Shown here piece after piece: positions 1-7,248 of a stretch of 7,308 nucleotides of DNA; position 1 is the stretch's first letter; every line of letters begins with the position of its first letter. The position numbers and the translations under genes were made by a program. The stretch is taken from positions 1 through 7,308 of the forward strand of contig CATPAS010000207.1 of the NCBI GenBank assembly GCA_955652075.1, read 5' to 3'. Source of the DNA: an uncultured Gaiellaceae bacterium (GTDB taxonomy: Bacteria > Actinomycetota > Thermoleophilia > Gaiellales > Gaiellaceae). Below the pieces are notes generated by a model. The model was not told the origin of the DNA. It saw only the letters and a list, made by a program, of their open reading frames with translations, and ran no database searches.

Positions 1-1674
1 ATCCATGCGGAGGGCATCTCCCGCAACGCGCTGGCCGAACGACCTGTGATCGGGATCTGCAACTCCTGGTCGGATCTCGTGCATTGCAACCTCCACTTTC
101 GAGCCCTCGCAGAGTCGGTGAAAGGCGGCGTCCTTCTGGCTGGGGGTCTTCCGGTCGAGTTCCCGACGATCTCGCTCGGCGAGAACCTGATGATGCCCAC
201 GACGATGCTCTTCCGGAACCTGATGGCGATGGACGTCGAGTAATGCATCCGGGCCTATCCGCTCGATGCAGTCGTCCTGGTCGCTGGCTGCGATAAGACC
301 GTCCCCGCCCAGCTCATGGGCGCGGCCAGTGCCAACGTTCCGGCCATCATGGTCACGGGCGGACCTTCCGAGCCGGCGTGGTTCAACGGGCGCCAACTCG
401 GCGCCGGCACCGACCTCTGGCATTACGTCGACGAACTTCGCGCCGGTCGCATGTCGCGCGAGCGTTTCGATGAGCTCGAGGCTGCGGCAAGGCCCTCGTA
501 CGGCCACTGCAACGAGATGGGTACGGCCTCGACGCTCGCTTGCGTCGTCGAAGCGCTCGGGATGTGTCTGCCCGGCACGGCGTCGATCCCCGCAGTCGAC
601 GCCGCGCGCCACCGTGCCGCCGAGGCGACGGGACGTCGCGCCGTCGAGCTCGCTCGCGAAAGCGTGCGTCCTTCGCACATCCTCACTCGCGAGGCGTTCG
701 ACAACGCCATCACACTGCTCGAGGCAATCGGCGGGTCGACGAACGCGGTCATCCACCTGCTTGCCCTGGCCGGTCGGGTCGGTGTCCCGCTCTCGCTCGA
801 GCGCTTCGACGAGATCTCGCGCCGCACGCCGGTACTCGCGAACGTACGCCCCTCGGGCGAGTATCTGGTTGAGCATCTCCACCGCGCCGGTGGCGTTCCG
901 GCGCTCCTCAGAGAGCTCGAGCCGTTGCTTGACGGTACGGCGCTGACCGTCACGGGGCGGACGCTCGCCGAGGAGTTCGCCCGGGCGGAGGCGCTCGACC
1001 GGAGTGTCATCGCCGCGCTCGACAAGCCGTTTGCCGACGAAGGCGGGATCGCCGTCCTGCACGGCAGCCTCGCTCCGGACGGAGCGATCATCAAGCGGAG
1101 CGCGGCGTCCCCGTCGCTCCTTCGCCACCGGGGCCGAGCGGTGGTTTTCGAGGACGTCTATGACGTTGCCGCGCGAATCGACGATCCGGCGCTCGACGTA
1201 GGGCCGGATTCAGTACTTGTGCTTCGCAACTCCGGACCGAAGGGCGGACCGGGCATGCCCGAGTGGGGCCAGATGCCGATTCCGAGCAAGCTGCTTCAGC
1301 GTGGCGTCACCGACCTCGTCCGCGTGTCTGACGCGCGCATGAGCGGCACGTCGTTCGGCACGGTGGTTCTCCATGTCGCGCCCGAATCGGCGGCAGGCGG
1401 TCCCCTGCGAGCCGTCGAGGAAGGCGACCCGATCGTGCTCGATGTCGACGAGCGGCGTCTCGACCTCGACGTTCCGGCGGACGACGTTCGTCGGCGATTG
1501 GAACGTCTGGGACCGTCGGAGCCGCGATACCGCCGCGGCTACGGCGCTCTCTACCTCGATCACGTACTCCAGGCGAGTGAAGGATGCGACTTCGACTTCC
1601 TTCGGGCTCTTCCTGACGAACCGGCGGAGAGCGAACCTCTAGGCCTGCTCAGCGGCTGGGTCGGAGGTTGGTAG
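1..1674 (+). pseudogene. IlvD/EDD-family sugar-acid dehydratase, 5'-truncated by the window, interrupted by in-frame TAA
   Basis: Frame 1 reads as an IlvD/EDD dehydratase from the first base to the TAG at 1672-1674, about 557 codons, so roughly 20 N-terminal residues lie outside the window. Visible motifs are the three expected [2Fe-2S] cysteines, in HCN (codon 85-87), GCDKTVPA (289-291, with the DK pair that binds Mg2+ in the family) and GHCNEMGTAST (508-510), plus the catalytic serine in RMSGTSFGT (1342-1344). The GTAST and SGTSFGT forms resemble pentonate/hexonate dehydratases more than the IlvD of branched-chain amino acid synthesis. Such enzymes convert an aldonic acid to a 2-keto-3-deoxy acid in the cytoplasm. 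A TAA at 241-243 splits the frame after MDVE, where the family usually has another Glu. The next in-frame ATG (316) lies beyond two of the three cluster cysteines, so a restart could not give an active enzyme. Otherwise the reading frame is undamaged, suggesting a recent mutation or a base error. The exact substrate is unknown. Confidence 0.88.
241..243 (+). other. In-frame nonsense codon (TAA) in the dehydratase
   Basis: The codons around it read M-D-V-E-stop-C-I-R-A-Y-P-L-D, where the family reads MDVEE(M/x)IR. One G-to-T change from GAA would create it. No frameshift is involved, because frame 1 is the family frame before and after. The TAATG overlap here does offer an ATG at 242, but that frame does not encode dehydratase sequence. 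Confidence 0.85.
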
Positions 1675-1699
1675 CTCAGGTCGTCCCCTCGTATCGCCA

Positions 1700-2719
1700 T
1701 CAGTGATCCTCTCCTGCGATCTCGAGGAGAATCTTGCCGCGTGTACCCTCGAGCGACTCCAGCGCGGCGAACGCCTTCGCGAAGGCCTCGAGCGGGAAGC
1801 GGTGCGTCGCGATTCGCCCCGGCTGAACGCGTCCGGCGTTGACGAGGTCGACCATGCGCCCCCAGGCGGCGGACGTGTACCCGAAGCTCGCCGCGATCGT
1901 CAGATCGTTGTTCACGAGCATGTCGGCCGGCAGCTCGAGCGTTTGTCCGGCGGGAGGTAGCCCGAGCAGCACCACCCTCCCGCCACGGCGGACGGCTCCG
2001 ATCGACGTTGCGACCGCCTCCGCGACGCCCACGGCTTCGATGGCGAGGTCAAACGTACCTGGGTTGCCACCGCTTGTCTCAAAAGCGGCCACGCCGACCG
2101 ATTTAGCCAGCTGTGCTTGCTCCGGGCGCCGCCCGAGCATCGTCACCTCCGAGGGCGACCACAGACTGACGAGATACGCGGCAAGCAGCCCGATCGTCCC
2201 GTCGCCGACGACGAGCACCCGGTCGCCGGACTTCGGGCCGGCCTTCTCCAGCGCACGCAGGACGACCGAGCAGGGCTCGACTAGGGCGGCGTCGAGCAGC
2301 GAGGTCGAAGGCTCGAGTTTGTGCACGAGCCGAGCCGGGACGAGAACCTGGTCGCTCGCTCCTCCTTCGCGAGTAAAGCCGAGCTCCTCGTATATCTCAC
2401 AGACGTTCGTGTCTCCCGCTTTGCAGAATGAGCACCGACCGCAGGGGACGATGCATTCGGCAACACACCGATCTCCGGGCAGCAAAGCCTCGACATCGGC
2501 ACCGACCGCTTCGATCGTCCCCGACCACTCGTGCCCGAGCGTGAGCGGGTACCGGACGTACGCCGGATCGATCTCTCCGCGGAGAAGCTCGAGGTCGGTG
2601 CGACACACACCGCAGTAGGCCGGTCGGATGATGACCTCGTCGGGACCCGGCTCGAGGGCCGGCAGCTGCCTCACTCGGATCGTTCCGGGTTTCTCCACAA
2701 CCAGCGCGCGCCTCGTCAC
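1700..2719 (-). CDS. Zinc-dependent medium-chain alcohol/polyol dehydrogenase (MDR superfamily)
   Basis: A complete 339-residue protein, the usual length for sorbitol/threonine-dehydrogenase-like MDR enzymes. The N-terminal GroES-like domain carries catalytic zinc ligands C36 (YCGVCRTD), H63-E64 (LGHEW) and E148 (VEPC), and a structural-zinc lobe of four cysteines, C93, C96, C99 and C107. The Rossmann domain has GDGTIG at 172-177. After the second beta strand comes G-R-R (196-198) rather than an acidic residue, which suggests NADP(H) rather than NAD(H); this is inference. It would oxidise a secondary alcohol of a sugar or polyol in the cytoplasm. The start is GTG at 2719, giving the typical MRALV-like beginning (MTRRALVVEKPG); no clear Shine-Dalgarno precedes it. 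It is convergent with the dehydratase (25 bases between stops) and divergent from the M24-like gene. The substrate cannot be assigned from sequence. Confidence 0.92.
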   Translation of the reverse strand: MTRRALVVEKPGTIRVRQLPALEPGPDEVIIRPAYCGVCRTDLELLRGEIDPAYVRYPLTLGHEWSGTIEAVGADVEALLPGDRCVAECIVPCGRCSFCKAGDTNVCEIYEELGFTREGGASDQVLVPARLVHKLEPSTSLLDAALVEPCSVVLRALEKAGPKSGDRVLVVGDGTIGLLAAYLVSLWSPSEVTMLGRRPEQAQLAKSVGVAAFETSGGNPGTFDLAIEAVGVAEAVATSIGAVRRGGRVVLLGLPPAGQTLELPADMLVNNDLTIAASFGYTSAAWGRMVDLVNAGRVQPGRIATHRFPLEAFAKAFAALESLEGTRGKILLEIAGEDH

Positions 2720-2738
2720 GGCGAGACACTATGGCAGC

Positions 2739-3893
2739 GTGGAGGGACTACCCGACTCCTCTGTCCAAAGCGTGCGGACCGAGGTCGATGCCAAACTCGC
2801 GCTCGTCCGCGGGTGGCTCGACCGCAGTGGCCTGGCCGCTGTGGCGCTGACGCGGCCCGGACCGGTCGCCTGGCTGTCGGGCGGACTCACGAACCCCATC
2901 GACCGAAGCGATCCCATCAGTCCGCTCTGGTTTGTTGTGACGCCGAGCCGCGCAGTTGCCTTGGCGACCGTCGTCGAGCGACCCCGGCTCGAGGCGGAGG
3001 CGCATCTCGGCGAGCTCGGGTTCTCGCTCGAGGACGTTCCTTGGTTCGACGGCGACGCTCTTGTGCGTGCGGCCGAGGAGACGGCGGGCGCCGTCCGGGC
3101 CGAGCTTGCGTCTGACAGCCACCGTGCATTCGGCGTCGACGCCGATGATGAGCTCACCGCACTGCGCCTCCGGTTGCTTCCGGCAGAGCGTGAGCGGCTC
3201 GATGAGCTCGGCAGGGACACGGCGCGTGCACTCGAGCACGCCGTCTCCACGTGGCGGCCCGGCGAGCGCGACCTCGACGTGCAGTCCCGCGTGGTCGAGC
3301 AGCTCGAGCGCGCTCATGCACTACCCGTCTGCCTGATCGTCGGCGGCGACGACCGAGTGGAGCGCTTCCGGCATCCGCTCGCTGCGGGCAAACCCGTGCG
3401 GCGATTCCTCATGGCGGTCGTCGTGGCTATGCGCGGCGGCCTCCATGTGGCCGCGACTCGATTCGCGCACGCGGGCAAACTGCCGGACTCGGTTCAGGCT
3501 GCGTTCGAGTCGGCGCGCGAGGTCGAGGCGACGATGCTCGCAGTCAGCCGCCCGGGCGCGACCTACGGCGAAGTACTGCGCGCGGGCGAGGCTGCATACG
3601 CCGACGCCGGCCATCCGGGGGCGTGGCAGGAGCACTATCAAGGCGGGCCGATCGGCTACCGGCAGCGAGAGTTCGAGATCGCCTCGGTTCAGCAGGACAG
3701 CGGCTGGTTCTCGCAGCCGATCGAACCCGGACATGCCGTCGCCTGGAATCCGAGCGTGGCGGGAGGCGGCAAGTCCGAGGACACCTTCCTCGTCGAGGAC
3801 GATGGACTCAGGTGCGTGACCCAGACCGACTCGTGGCCACTCGTTCAGGTACACGGCCGCCCACGCAGCGGCATCCTCGATATTGCGAGATGA
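2739..3893 (+). CDS. M24 pita-bread-fold protein (Xaa-Pro peptidase/creatinase-like), metal site largely lost
   Basis: A 384-residue protein from GTG 2739. Residues about 1-140 resemble the creatinase N-terminal domain (AKLALVRGWLDRSGLAAV, then VAWLSGG). Residues about 145-384 resemble the M24 catalytic domain, beginning RLLPAERERLDELGR. Of the five ligands of M24 metallopeptidases, only the last Glu is kept, E347 in GGGKSEDTF. The segment MRGGLHVAATR (231-241) has Ala where the second Asp belongs and no acid at the first Asp position. HYQGGPIGY (299-307) keeps the first His of HxxxH but has Gly for the metal His. AWNPS has Asn337 for Glu. Peptidase activity is therefore unlikely. Creatinase is a metal-free hydrolase of this fold, so a non-peptide C-N hydrolase is possible; the substrate is unknown. 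The frame is open further upstream (to 2628), but that overlaps the divergent dehydrogenase. GTG 2772 is an alternative start. It is 42 bases upstream of the binding protein and probably co-transcribed. Confidence 0.85.
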   Translation: MEGLPDSSVQSVRTEVDAKLALVRGWLDRSGLAAVALTRPGPVAWLSGGLTNPIDRSDPISPLWFVVTPSRAVALATVVERPRLEAEAHLGELGFSLEDVPWFDGDALVRAAEETAGAVRAELASDSHRAFGVDADDELTALRLRLLPAERERLDELGRDTARALEHAVSTWRPGERDLDVQSRVVEQLERAHALPVCLIVGGDDRVERFRHPLAAGKPVRRFLMAVVVAMRGGLHVAATRFAHAGKLPDSVQAAFESAREVEATMLAVSRPGATYGEVLRAGEAAYADAGHPGAWQEHYQGGPIGYRQREFEIASVQQDSGWFSQPIEPGHAVAWNPSVAGGGKSEDTFLVEDDGLRCVTQTDSWPLVQVHGRPRSGILDIAR

Positions 3894-3923
3894 TTGTCAC
3901 CGGAAGCAGATCGAAGGGAGCTG

Positions 3924-3930
3924 AAGGGAG
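3924..3930 (+). promoter_or_regulatory. Shine-Dalgarno of the sugar-binding protein gene
   Basis: AAGGGAG ends five bases before ATG 3936. This fixes the start at 3936 rather than the upstream in-frame TTG 3894, and places it directly before a signal peptide. Confidence 0.8.
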
Positions 3931-3935
3931 ATTCG

Positions 3936-5222
3936 ATGGTGCACAAGAAGCTGATCGTCCCGCTCGTCGCCGCCGTCGCACTCGCCGCCGGTAGCGCGTT
4001 CGCCGCGACGTCCGGGAGTAGCGGCAAGGTCAATCTGACTCTCTGGCACAACTACGGCACGGAGGCTAACGCCGTTGCTGCCGTGAACCTCGCCAAGGCG
4101 TTCGAGAAGGCGCATCCGAACATCTCCGTGAAGGTTGTCAGCCAGCCGGCAGCCAACTACTTCGCGTTGCTCCAGGCCGCAGCGATCTCGAAGACGGGAC
4201 CGGACCTCGGGGTCATGTGGACGGGCCTGTACGCGATCAAGTACCAGAAGTTCCTGCTGAATCTGAAGCCGTACTTCTCCTCGGCCGAGCAGAGCAAGAT
4301 CAACGGCCTGAAATACATGGCGCTCAACTTCGACCCCTCGAAGGGATTCCTCGTGATGCCCCTCGAGAACCAGTTCTACATGGGCTTCTACAACAAGGCC
4401 TTGCTCAAGAAGGCGGGGGTCTCGGCTGTGCCGCGCGACTGGTCGGAGCTCTACGCGGCCTGCGCAAAACTGAAAGCCGCTCGAATCATCCCCATGGTCT
4501 ACGGCGCCGATCCGCAAGCGATCCAGTCGTCGCCGTACCCGTGGTACGACATGAGCTACCTGCTGGCGGGCGTCACCAGTCCGGCCCAGTGGAAGCAGTT
4601 GTACACGGGCCACATGCCGTGGACGTCGCCGGCGATTGCGGCCCAGATGACCAAATGGGTCTCGCTCCGGAAAAAGGGCTGCACCAACAAGGACGTGCTG
4701 ACGAAGACGAACATCCTCGGCTCCTTCATCAAGGGGCAGGCAGCGATGATCTCCGACGGCAACTGGGACGCGGCGACGTTCCAGAAGGCGATGGGCTCGA
4801 AGGTTGCGCCCTTCGTGCTCCCCTTCGCTGACCGCCCGCAGAAGGGCGTCATCCAGTACTCGGGCGACGGCTTCTCGGTCACGAAGTACTCCAAGCACCA
4901 GAAGGAGGCAGTCGAGTTCCTCAAGTTCATGATGTCCGCCGAGGGACAGAAGATCATCATTGCCGCAGGGCTGATCCCGGACATCAAGGGGTACTCGACG
5001 AAGAACTCCCTCTCGACCCAGATGCTCGACTTCGCGGCAAAGCAGGGATTGATTCCCTACGCGATGCTCGACAACGTCATCCAGCCAGAGGTTGTCACGA
5101 CCGGCCAGAAGCAGCTGGACGCGGCCCTCGGGGGAGACATCTCGGTCAACGCCGCACTGAAGAGCCTGAAAGCGACGCTCGACCAGCTGCCCGCAGATCG
5201 GAAGGGATCGGTCTATAAGTAG
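3936..5222 (+). CDS. ABC transporter substrate-binding protein, extracellular solute-binding family 1 (carbohydrate type)
   Basis: A 428-residue secreted binding protein that would capture the substrate outside the membrane and deliver it to the two permeases encoded downstream. Residues 1-23 form a signal peptide: basic KK at 4-5, a hydrophobic core, and AFA before the likely cut at A23/A24. No lipobox cysteine is present, so it looks type I-processed rather than lipid-anchored. The mature part begins with the family-typical VNLTLWHNYG, followed by LAKAFEKAHPNISVKVV. Later family features are GQAAMISDGNWD (near 268-279), SGDGFSVTKYSKHQKEAVEFLKFMMSxEGQ (about 309-337) and a C-terminal helical region. 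Many Trp/Tyr residues (PYPWYDMSY, MPWTSP) fit stacking against sugar rings. It lies between the M24-like gene and the permeases in one apparent operon. The sugar bound cannot be told from sequence. Confidence 0.93.
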   Translation: MVHKKLIVPLVAAVALAAGSAFAATSGSSGKVNLTLWHNYGTEANAVAAVNLAKAFEKAHPNISVKVVSQPAANYFALLQAAAISKTGPDLGVMWTGLYAIKYQKFLLNLKPYFSSAEQSKINGLKYMALNFDPSKGFLVMPLENQFYMGFYNKALLKKAGVSAVPRDWSELYAACAKLKAARIIPMVYGADPQAIQSSPYPWYDMSYLLAGVTSPAQWKQLYTGHMPWTSPAIAAQMTKWVSLRKKGCTNKDVLTKTNILGSFIKGQAAMISDGNWDAATFQKAMGSKVAPFVLPFADRPQKGVIQYSGDGFSVTKYSKHQKEAVEFLKFMMSAEGQKIIIAAGLIPDIKGYSTKNSLSTQMLDFAAKQGLIPYAMLDNVIQPEVVTTGQKQLDAALGGDISVNAALKSLKATLDQLPADRKGSVYK

Positions 5223-5238
5223 CGCGAAAGGTCTCGTG

Positions 5239-5287
5239 CGCGGCCGGAGGAACCATCGCCCGTCTGGCGCGGTTTCCTCCGGCCGCG
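5239..5287 (+). other. Strong intercistronic stem-loop between binding protein and first permease
   Basis: Arms 5239-5252 and 5274-5287 are perfect 14-base inverted repeats (CGCGGCCGGAGGAA / TTCCTCCGGCCGCG). Pairing continues through CC (5253-5254) with GG (5271-5272) past one bulged T. An inner CGCC/GGCG stem (5257-5260 with 5266-5269) closes a five-base loop. No U-tract follows, so it is not a classic intrinsic terminator. In the same position in other sugar importers, hairpins protect the binding-protein mRNA and dampen permease expression; that role here is inference. Confidence 0.75.
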
Positions 5288-5290
5288 AGG
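5287..5290 (+). promoter_or_regulatory. Probable Shine-Dalgarno of the first permease, abutting the stem-loop
   Basis: GAGG lies eight bases before GTG 5299. It is part of the palindrome GAGGCCTC (5287-5294), and its first base can pair at the foot of the preceding hairpin, so folding could affect access to it. No better ribosome site is visible near the start. Confidence 0.45.
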
Positions 5291-5298
5291 CCTCCTAG

Positions 5299-6234
5299 GT
5301 GGGGGCGAGCAGAGCCGAGCCGCCGGCCTCGACCTGGCGGCACCGACGGCGACGACGCCCGCCGACCGGTGCGCTGACCGCTCAGCGGCGGCGCGCCGGG
5401 CTGCTGTTCACACTTCCGGGTGTCGTCCTGATCGGCGCTCTACTCATCTATCCGATCGGACAAACCGTCTACCACAGCTTTACGAGCTGGGACGGCATCA
5501 CCTCCCGGTGGGTCGGCGGCGCGACCTACTCCCACCTCATTCACAACCCGGAGTTCTCACAGGTGCTCCAGAACAACGCGCTGCTCGTTCTTGCGATTCC
5601 GGTGGCGATCGCGCTTCCCCTCGCCGTCGCCTTCTTGATTCACAGCAAGATCCGCGGCTGGCGCTTTTTCCGTTCCGTCTTCTTTCTACCGACGGCCGTC
5701 TCCTGGGTCGTGATCGGTTTCATCTCCGTGCGCTTCTTCGCCGACGACGGGATCCTCCAACACCTCTTGAACAACGTCGGACTTGGTTTCGTTCACCCGA
5801 ACATGCTCTCGCACGAGCGCTCCGCACTCGTCGCGGTGATGATCACCTTCGTCTGGTCGATGTTCGGGACGAACCTGATCATTTTCCTGGCCGGCATGGC
5901 CACCATCGACGAGGAGATCTACGACGCGGCCAAGGTCGACGGGGCAGGCTCGTTCAGCGTCATGTTCAGGATTACGATCCCGCTTCTCAAGCGGTTCGTC
6001 CGGTTCACGTTCATCATCACGTTGGTCACGGCGTTCACCGCGCTGTTCAGCCTCATCTTCGTGATGACGGGCGGCGGGCCGGGCTACGGTACGACGACGC
6101 TCGAGTTCTTCATCTACGAGCAGGCATTCTCGGCCGGCGACTTCGGCCTCGCCTCGACCGCCGGCGTGATCTTGTTCCTCGCCGTCGCCGCGGTCACAGT
6201 GCTTCAGCTACGGCTCCTCAGGAGCGAGGACTAG
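5299..6234 (+). CDS. ABC sugar transporter permease, MalF/UgpA type
   Basis: A 311-residue inner membrane protein forming one half of the importer channel. Six membrane segments can be seen, at about residues 34-54, 94-115, 126-148, 176-198, 237-258 and 284-306. The cytoplasmic EAA loop, which docks the ATPase, reads EEIYDAAKVDGAG (205-217) and ends ITIP (225-228). The stretch MTGGGPGYGTTTLEFFIYEQAF before the last segment is typical of the MalF side of such pairs. GTG 5299 directly follows an in-frame TAG and is the only ATG, GTG or TTG codon before the first membrane segment, so the start is well constrained. The N-terminal extension is arginine-rich (residues 14-32), consistent with the positive-inside rule. 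A gap of 76 bases holding the stem-loop separates it from the binding-protein gene, and nine bases separate it from the next permease. Confidence 0.93.
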   Translation: MGASRAEPPASTWRHRRRRRPPTGALTAQRRRAGLLFTLPGVVLIGALLIYPIGQTVYHSFTSWDGITSRWVGGATYSHLIHNPEFSQVLQNNALLVLAIPVAIALPLAVAFLIHSKIRGWRFFRSVFFLPTAVSWVVIGFISVRFFADDGILQHLLNNVGLGFVHPNMLSHERSALVAVMITFVWSMFGTNLIIFLAGMATIDEEIYDAAKVDGAGSFSVMFRITIPLLKRFVRFTFIITLVTAFTALFSLIFVMTGGGPGYGTTTLEFFIYEQAFSAGDFGLASTAGVILFLAVAAVTVLQLRLLRSED

Positions 6235-6240
6235 AGGGAG
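6235..6240 (+). promoter_or_regulatory. Shine-Dalgarno of the second permease
   Basis: AGGGAG ends three bases before GTG 6244 and immediately follows the stop of the first permease (6232-6234). This arrangement favours translational coupling of the two permeases and supports GTG as the start. Confidence 0.75.
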
Positions 6241-6243
6241 AGC

Positions 6244-7092
6244 GTGTCAGCGATCGACCTTCGTGTGCGACTCGGCGAAAGGCGCTGGCGTCACGTCATC
6301 TCTCGCAGTCTCATCTACCTGGCATTCGCGGTGATCACCGTCGTAATGCTCTACCCCTTCTACTACATGGCTCTGAACGCCTTTCGATCGCTCGACCAGT
6401 ACTACACCGGGCACGGTTTCTCCATCACAAGTTGGCGCAACTTGTTCAACGCGCTCCCCGTTGGCCGCCAGCTCCTGAATTCGACGATCATCACTCTGGG
6501 CGCAATAGCGCTCATCCTCGTCGTCAGCACGACCGGCGGCTACGCCTTCGCCGTCCTTCGTTACCGCGCCTCGCGGCTCGTGTTCCTCGTCGTCGTCGCC
6601 GCCATGATGGTGCCGATGCAGTCGATCATCGCACCGGAATACGTCAATTTCGCAAACCTCGGCTTCATCAACCACCGGTACGGCGCAATTCTCGTGTATG
6701 CCGCGCTCGGGGCCCCCTTCTCGACGTTCTTGATGACGACCTACTTTCGCCGGATTCCGGAGGACGTGATCGAGGCTGCCCTGATCGACGGCCTCGGCTA
6801 TGGGCGGATCTTCTTTCTGATCATGCTTCCACTTGCATTGCCGGCGATATTCACGATCGCCGTGCTCCAGTTCATCCAGGTGTGGGACGACCTGCTCATC
6901 GGCCTTCTCTTCCTGCAGACGCCAGATGTGCGCCCCATAACGGTGGGTCTCGCCACAATCCCGTCGCAGCACCTGCTCGACGTGCCCCTCCTGATGGCGG
7001 GCTCGCTGATCAGTGCACTTCCGGCCGTGATCGTCTACCTCATCTTTCAACGCTACTTAATGACCGGCCTGACGATGGGGATCAGCAAGTAG
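6244..7092 (+). CDS. ABC sugar transporter permease, MalG/UgpE type
   Basis: A 282-residue inner membrane protein, the partner of the preceding permease and the usual MalG-type length. It has a short basic N-terminus, and membrane segments at about residues 21-43, 80-103, 112-133, 147-168, 196-220 and 249-272. The EAA loop is a close match to the consensus: IEAALIDGLGYGRIFFLIMLPLALPA, with E177-A178-A179, G183 and I193-M-L-P196. MVPMQSIIAPEY (about 122-133) and the QVWDDLLIGLLFL segment (where many homologues have a W-N pair) are also typical. It starts at GTG with a good ribosome site nine bases after the first permease and is probably translated together with it. No ATPase gene follows in the 216 bases available, so energy would come from an ATPase encoded outside the window, possibly a shared MsmK-like subunit. 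Confidence 0.94.
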   Translation: MSAIDLRVRLGERRWRHVISRSLIYLAFAVITVVMLYPFYYMALNAFRSLDQYYTGHGFSITSWRNLFNALPVGRQLLNSTIITLGAIALILVVSTTGGYAFAVLRYRASRLVFLVVVAAMMVPMQSIIAPEYVNFANLGFINHRYGAILVYAALGAPFSTFLMTTYFRRIPEDVIEAALIDGLGYGRIFFLIMLPLALPAIFTIAVLQFIQVWDDLLIGLLFLQTPDVRPITVGLATIPSQHLLDVPLLMAGSLISALPAVIVYLIFQRYLMTGLTMGISK

Positions 7093-7197
7093 TTTCGCGG
7101 GAGAACAAAGACTGCCGCTTCCGAGACGGAGAGCAAATTGGAAAGCGCAGCCCTATCGCTGCCACGAGCTGCTGCCGCCGGGCGAGTACCGGTTTCC

Positions 7198-7213
7198 GAT
7201 GTGCGCGCACATC
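7198..7213. repeat. Perfect 16-bp palindrome (possible operator)
   Basis: GATGTGCGCGCACATC equals its own reverse complement with no mismatch. A compact, spacer-free dyad is the form used by many dimeric repressors. Its centre is GC rather than the CG usual for LacI-type operators, and it lies downstream of the operon, so a link to regulation of these genes is only a possibility. Confidence 0.5.
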
Positions 7214-7220
7214 AGGTGGG

Positions 7221-7230
7221 CGACGCGTCG
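7221..7230. repeat. Perfect 10-bp palindrome
   Basis: CGACGCGTCG is self-complementary and lies seven bases after the 16-bp palindrome. A palindrome this short can occur by chance in GC-rich DNA. It is noted because two further dyads sit within 20 bases on either side. Confidence 0.35.
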
Positions 7231-7248
7231 GTGACGCTCGGCTCGCAG

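Noticed and set aside
242..296. TAATG stop-start overlap suggesting translational coupling to a second gene
   Set aside because: The ATG at 242 is in frame 2, which gives no dehydratase sequence. The family sequence continues in frame 1, so this is coincidence around a nonsense codon.
1839..2618. Plus-strand open frame (259 codons) inside the dehydrogenase
   Set aside because: The Ser/Arg/Pro-rich translation is a shadow of the minus-strand dehydrogenase, whose zinc and nucleotide-binding motifs are intact.
2628..2738. Longer M24-like protein starting at 2628
   Set aside because: The extra 37 residues do not resemble the family N-terminus and overlap the first 92 bases of the divergent dehydrogenase gene.
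3894..3935. TTG 3894 as the start of the binding protein
   Set aside because: It would put a charged 14-residue stretch before the signal peptide. ATG 3936 has a good Shine-Dalgarno and directly begins the signal peptide.
3897..4898. Long minus-strand open frame (333 codons) opposite the binding protein
   Set aside because: It mirrors the codon periodicity of the real plus-strand gene in GC-rich DNA. Its translation is Arg/His/Leu-rich with no recognisable family, while the plus strand encodes a clear binding protein.
5239..5298. Intrinsic terminator ending the operon after the binding protein
   Set aside because: The stem is strong but is followed by GAGGCCTCCTAG, with no U-run, and the permeases continue on the same strand immediately after.
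6247..7050. Minus-strand open frame (267 codons) opposite the second permease
   Set aside because: The highly charged translation is the complement of hydrophobic membrane-segment codons. No start signals or family are seen.
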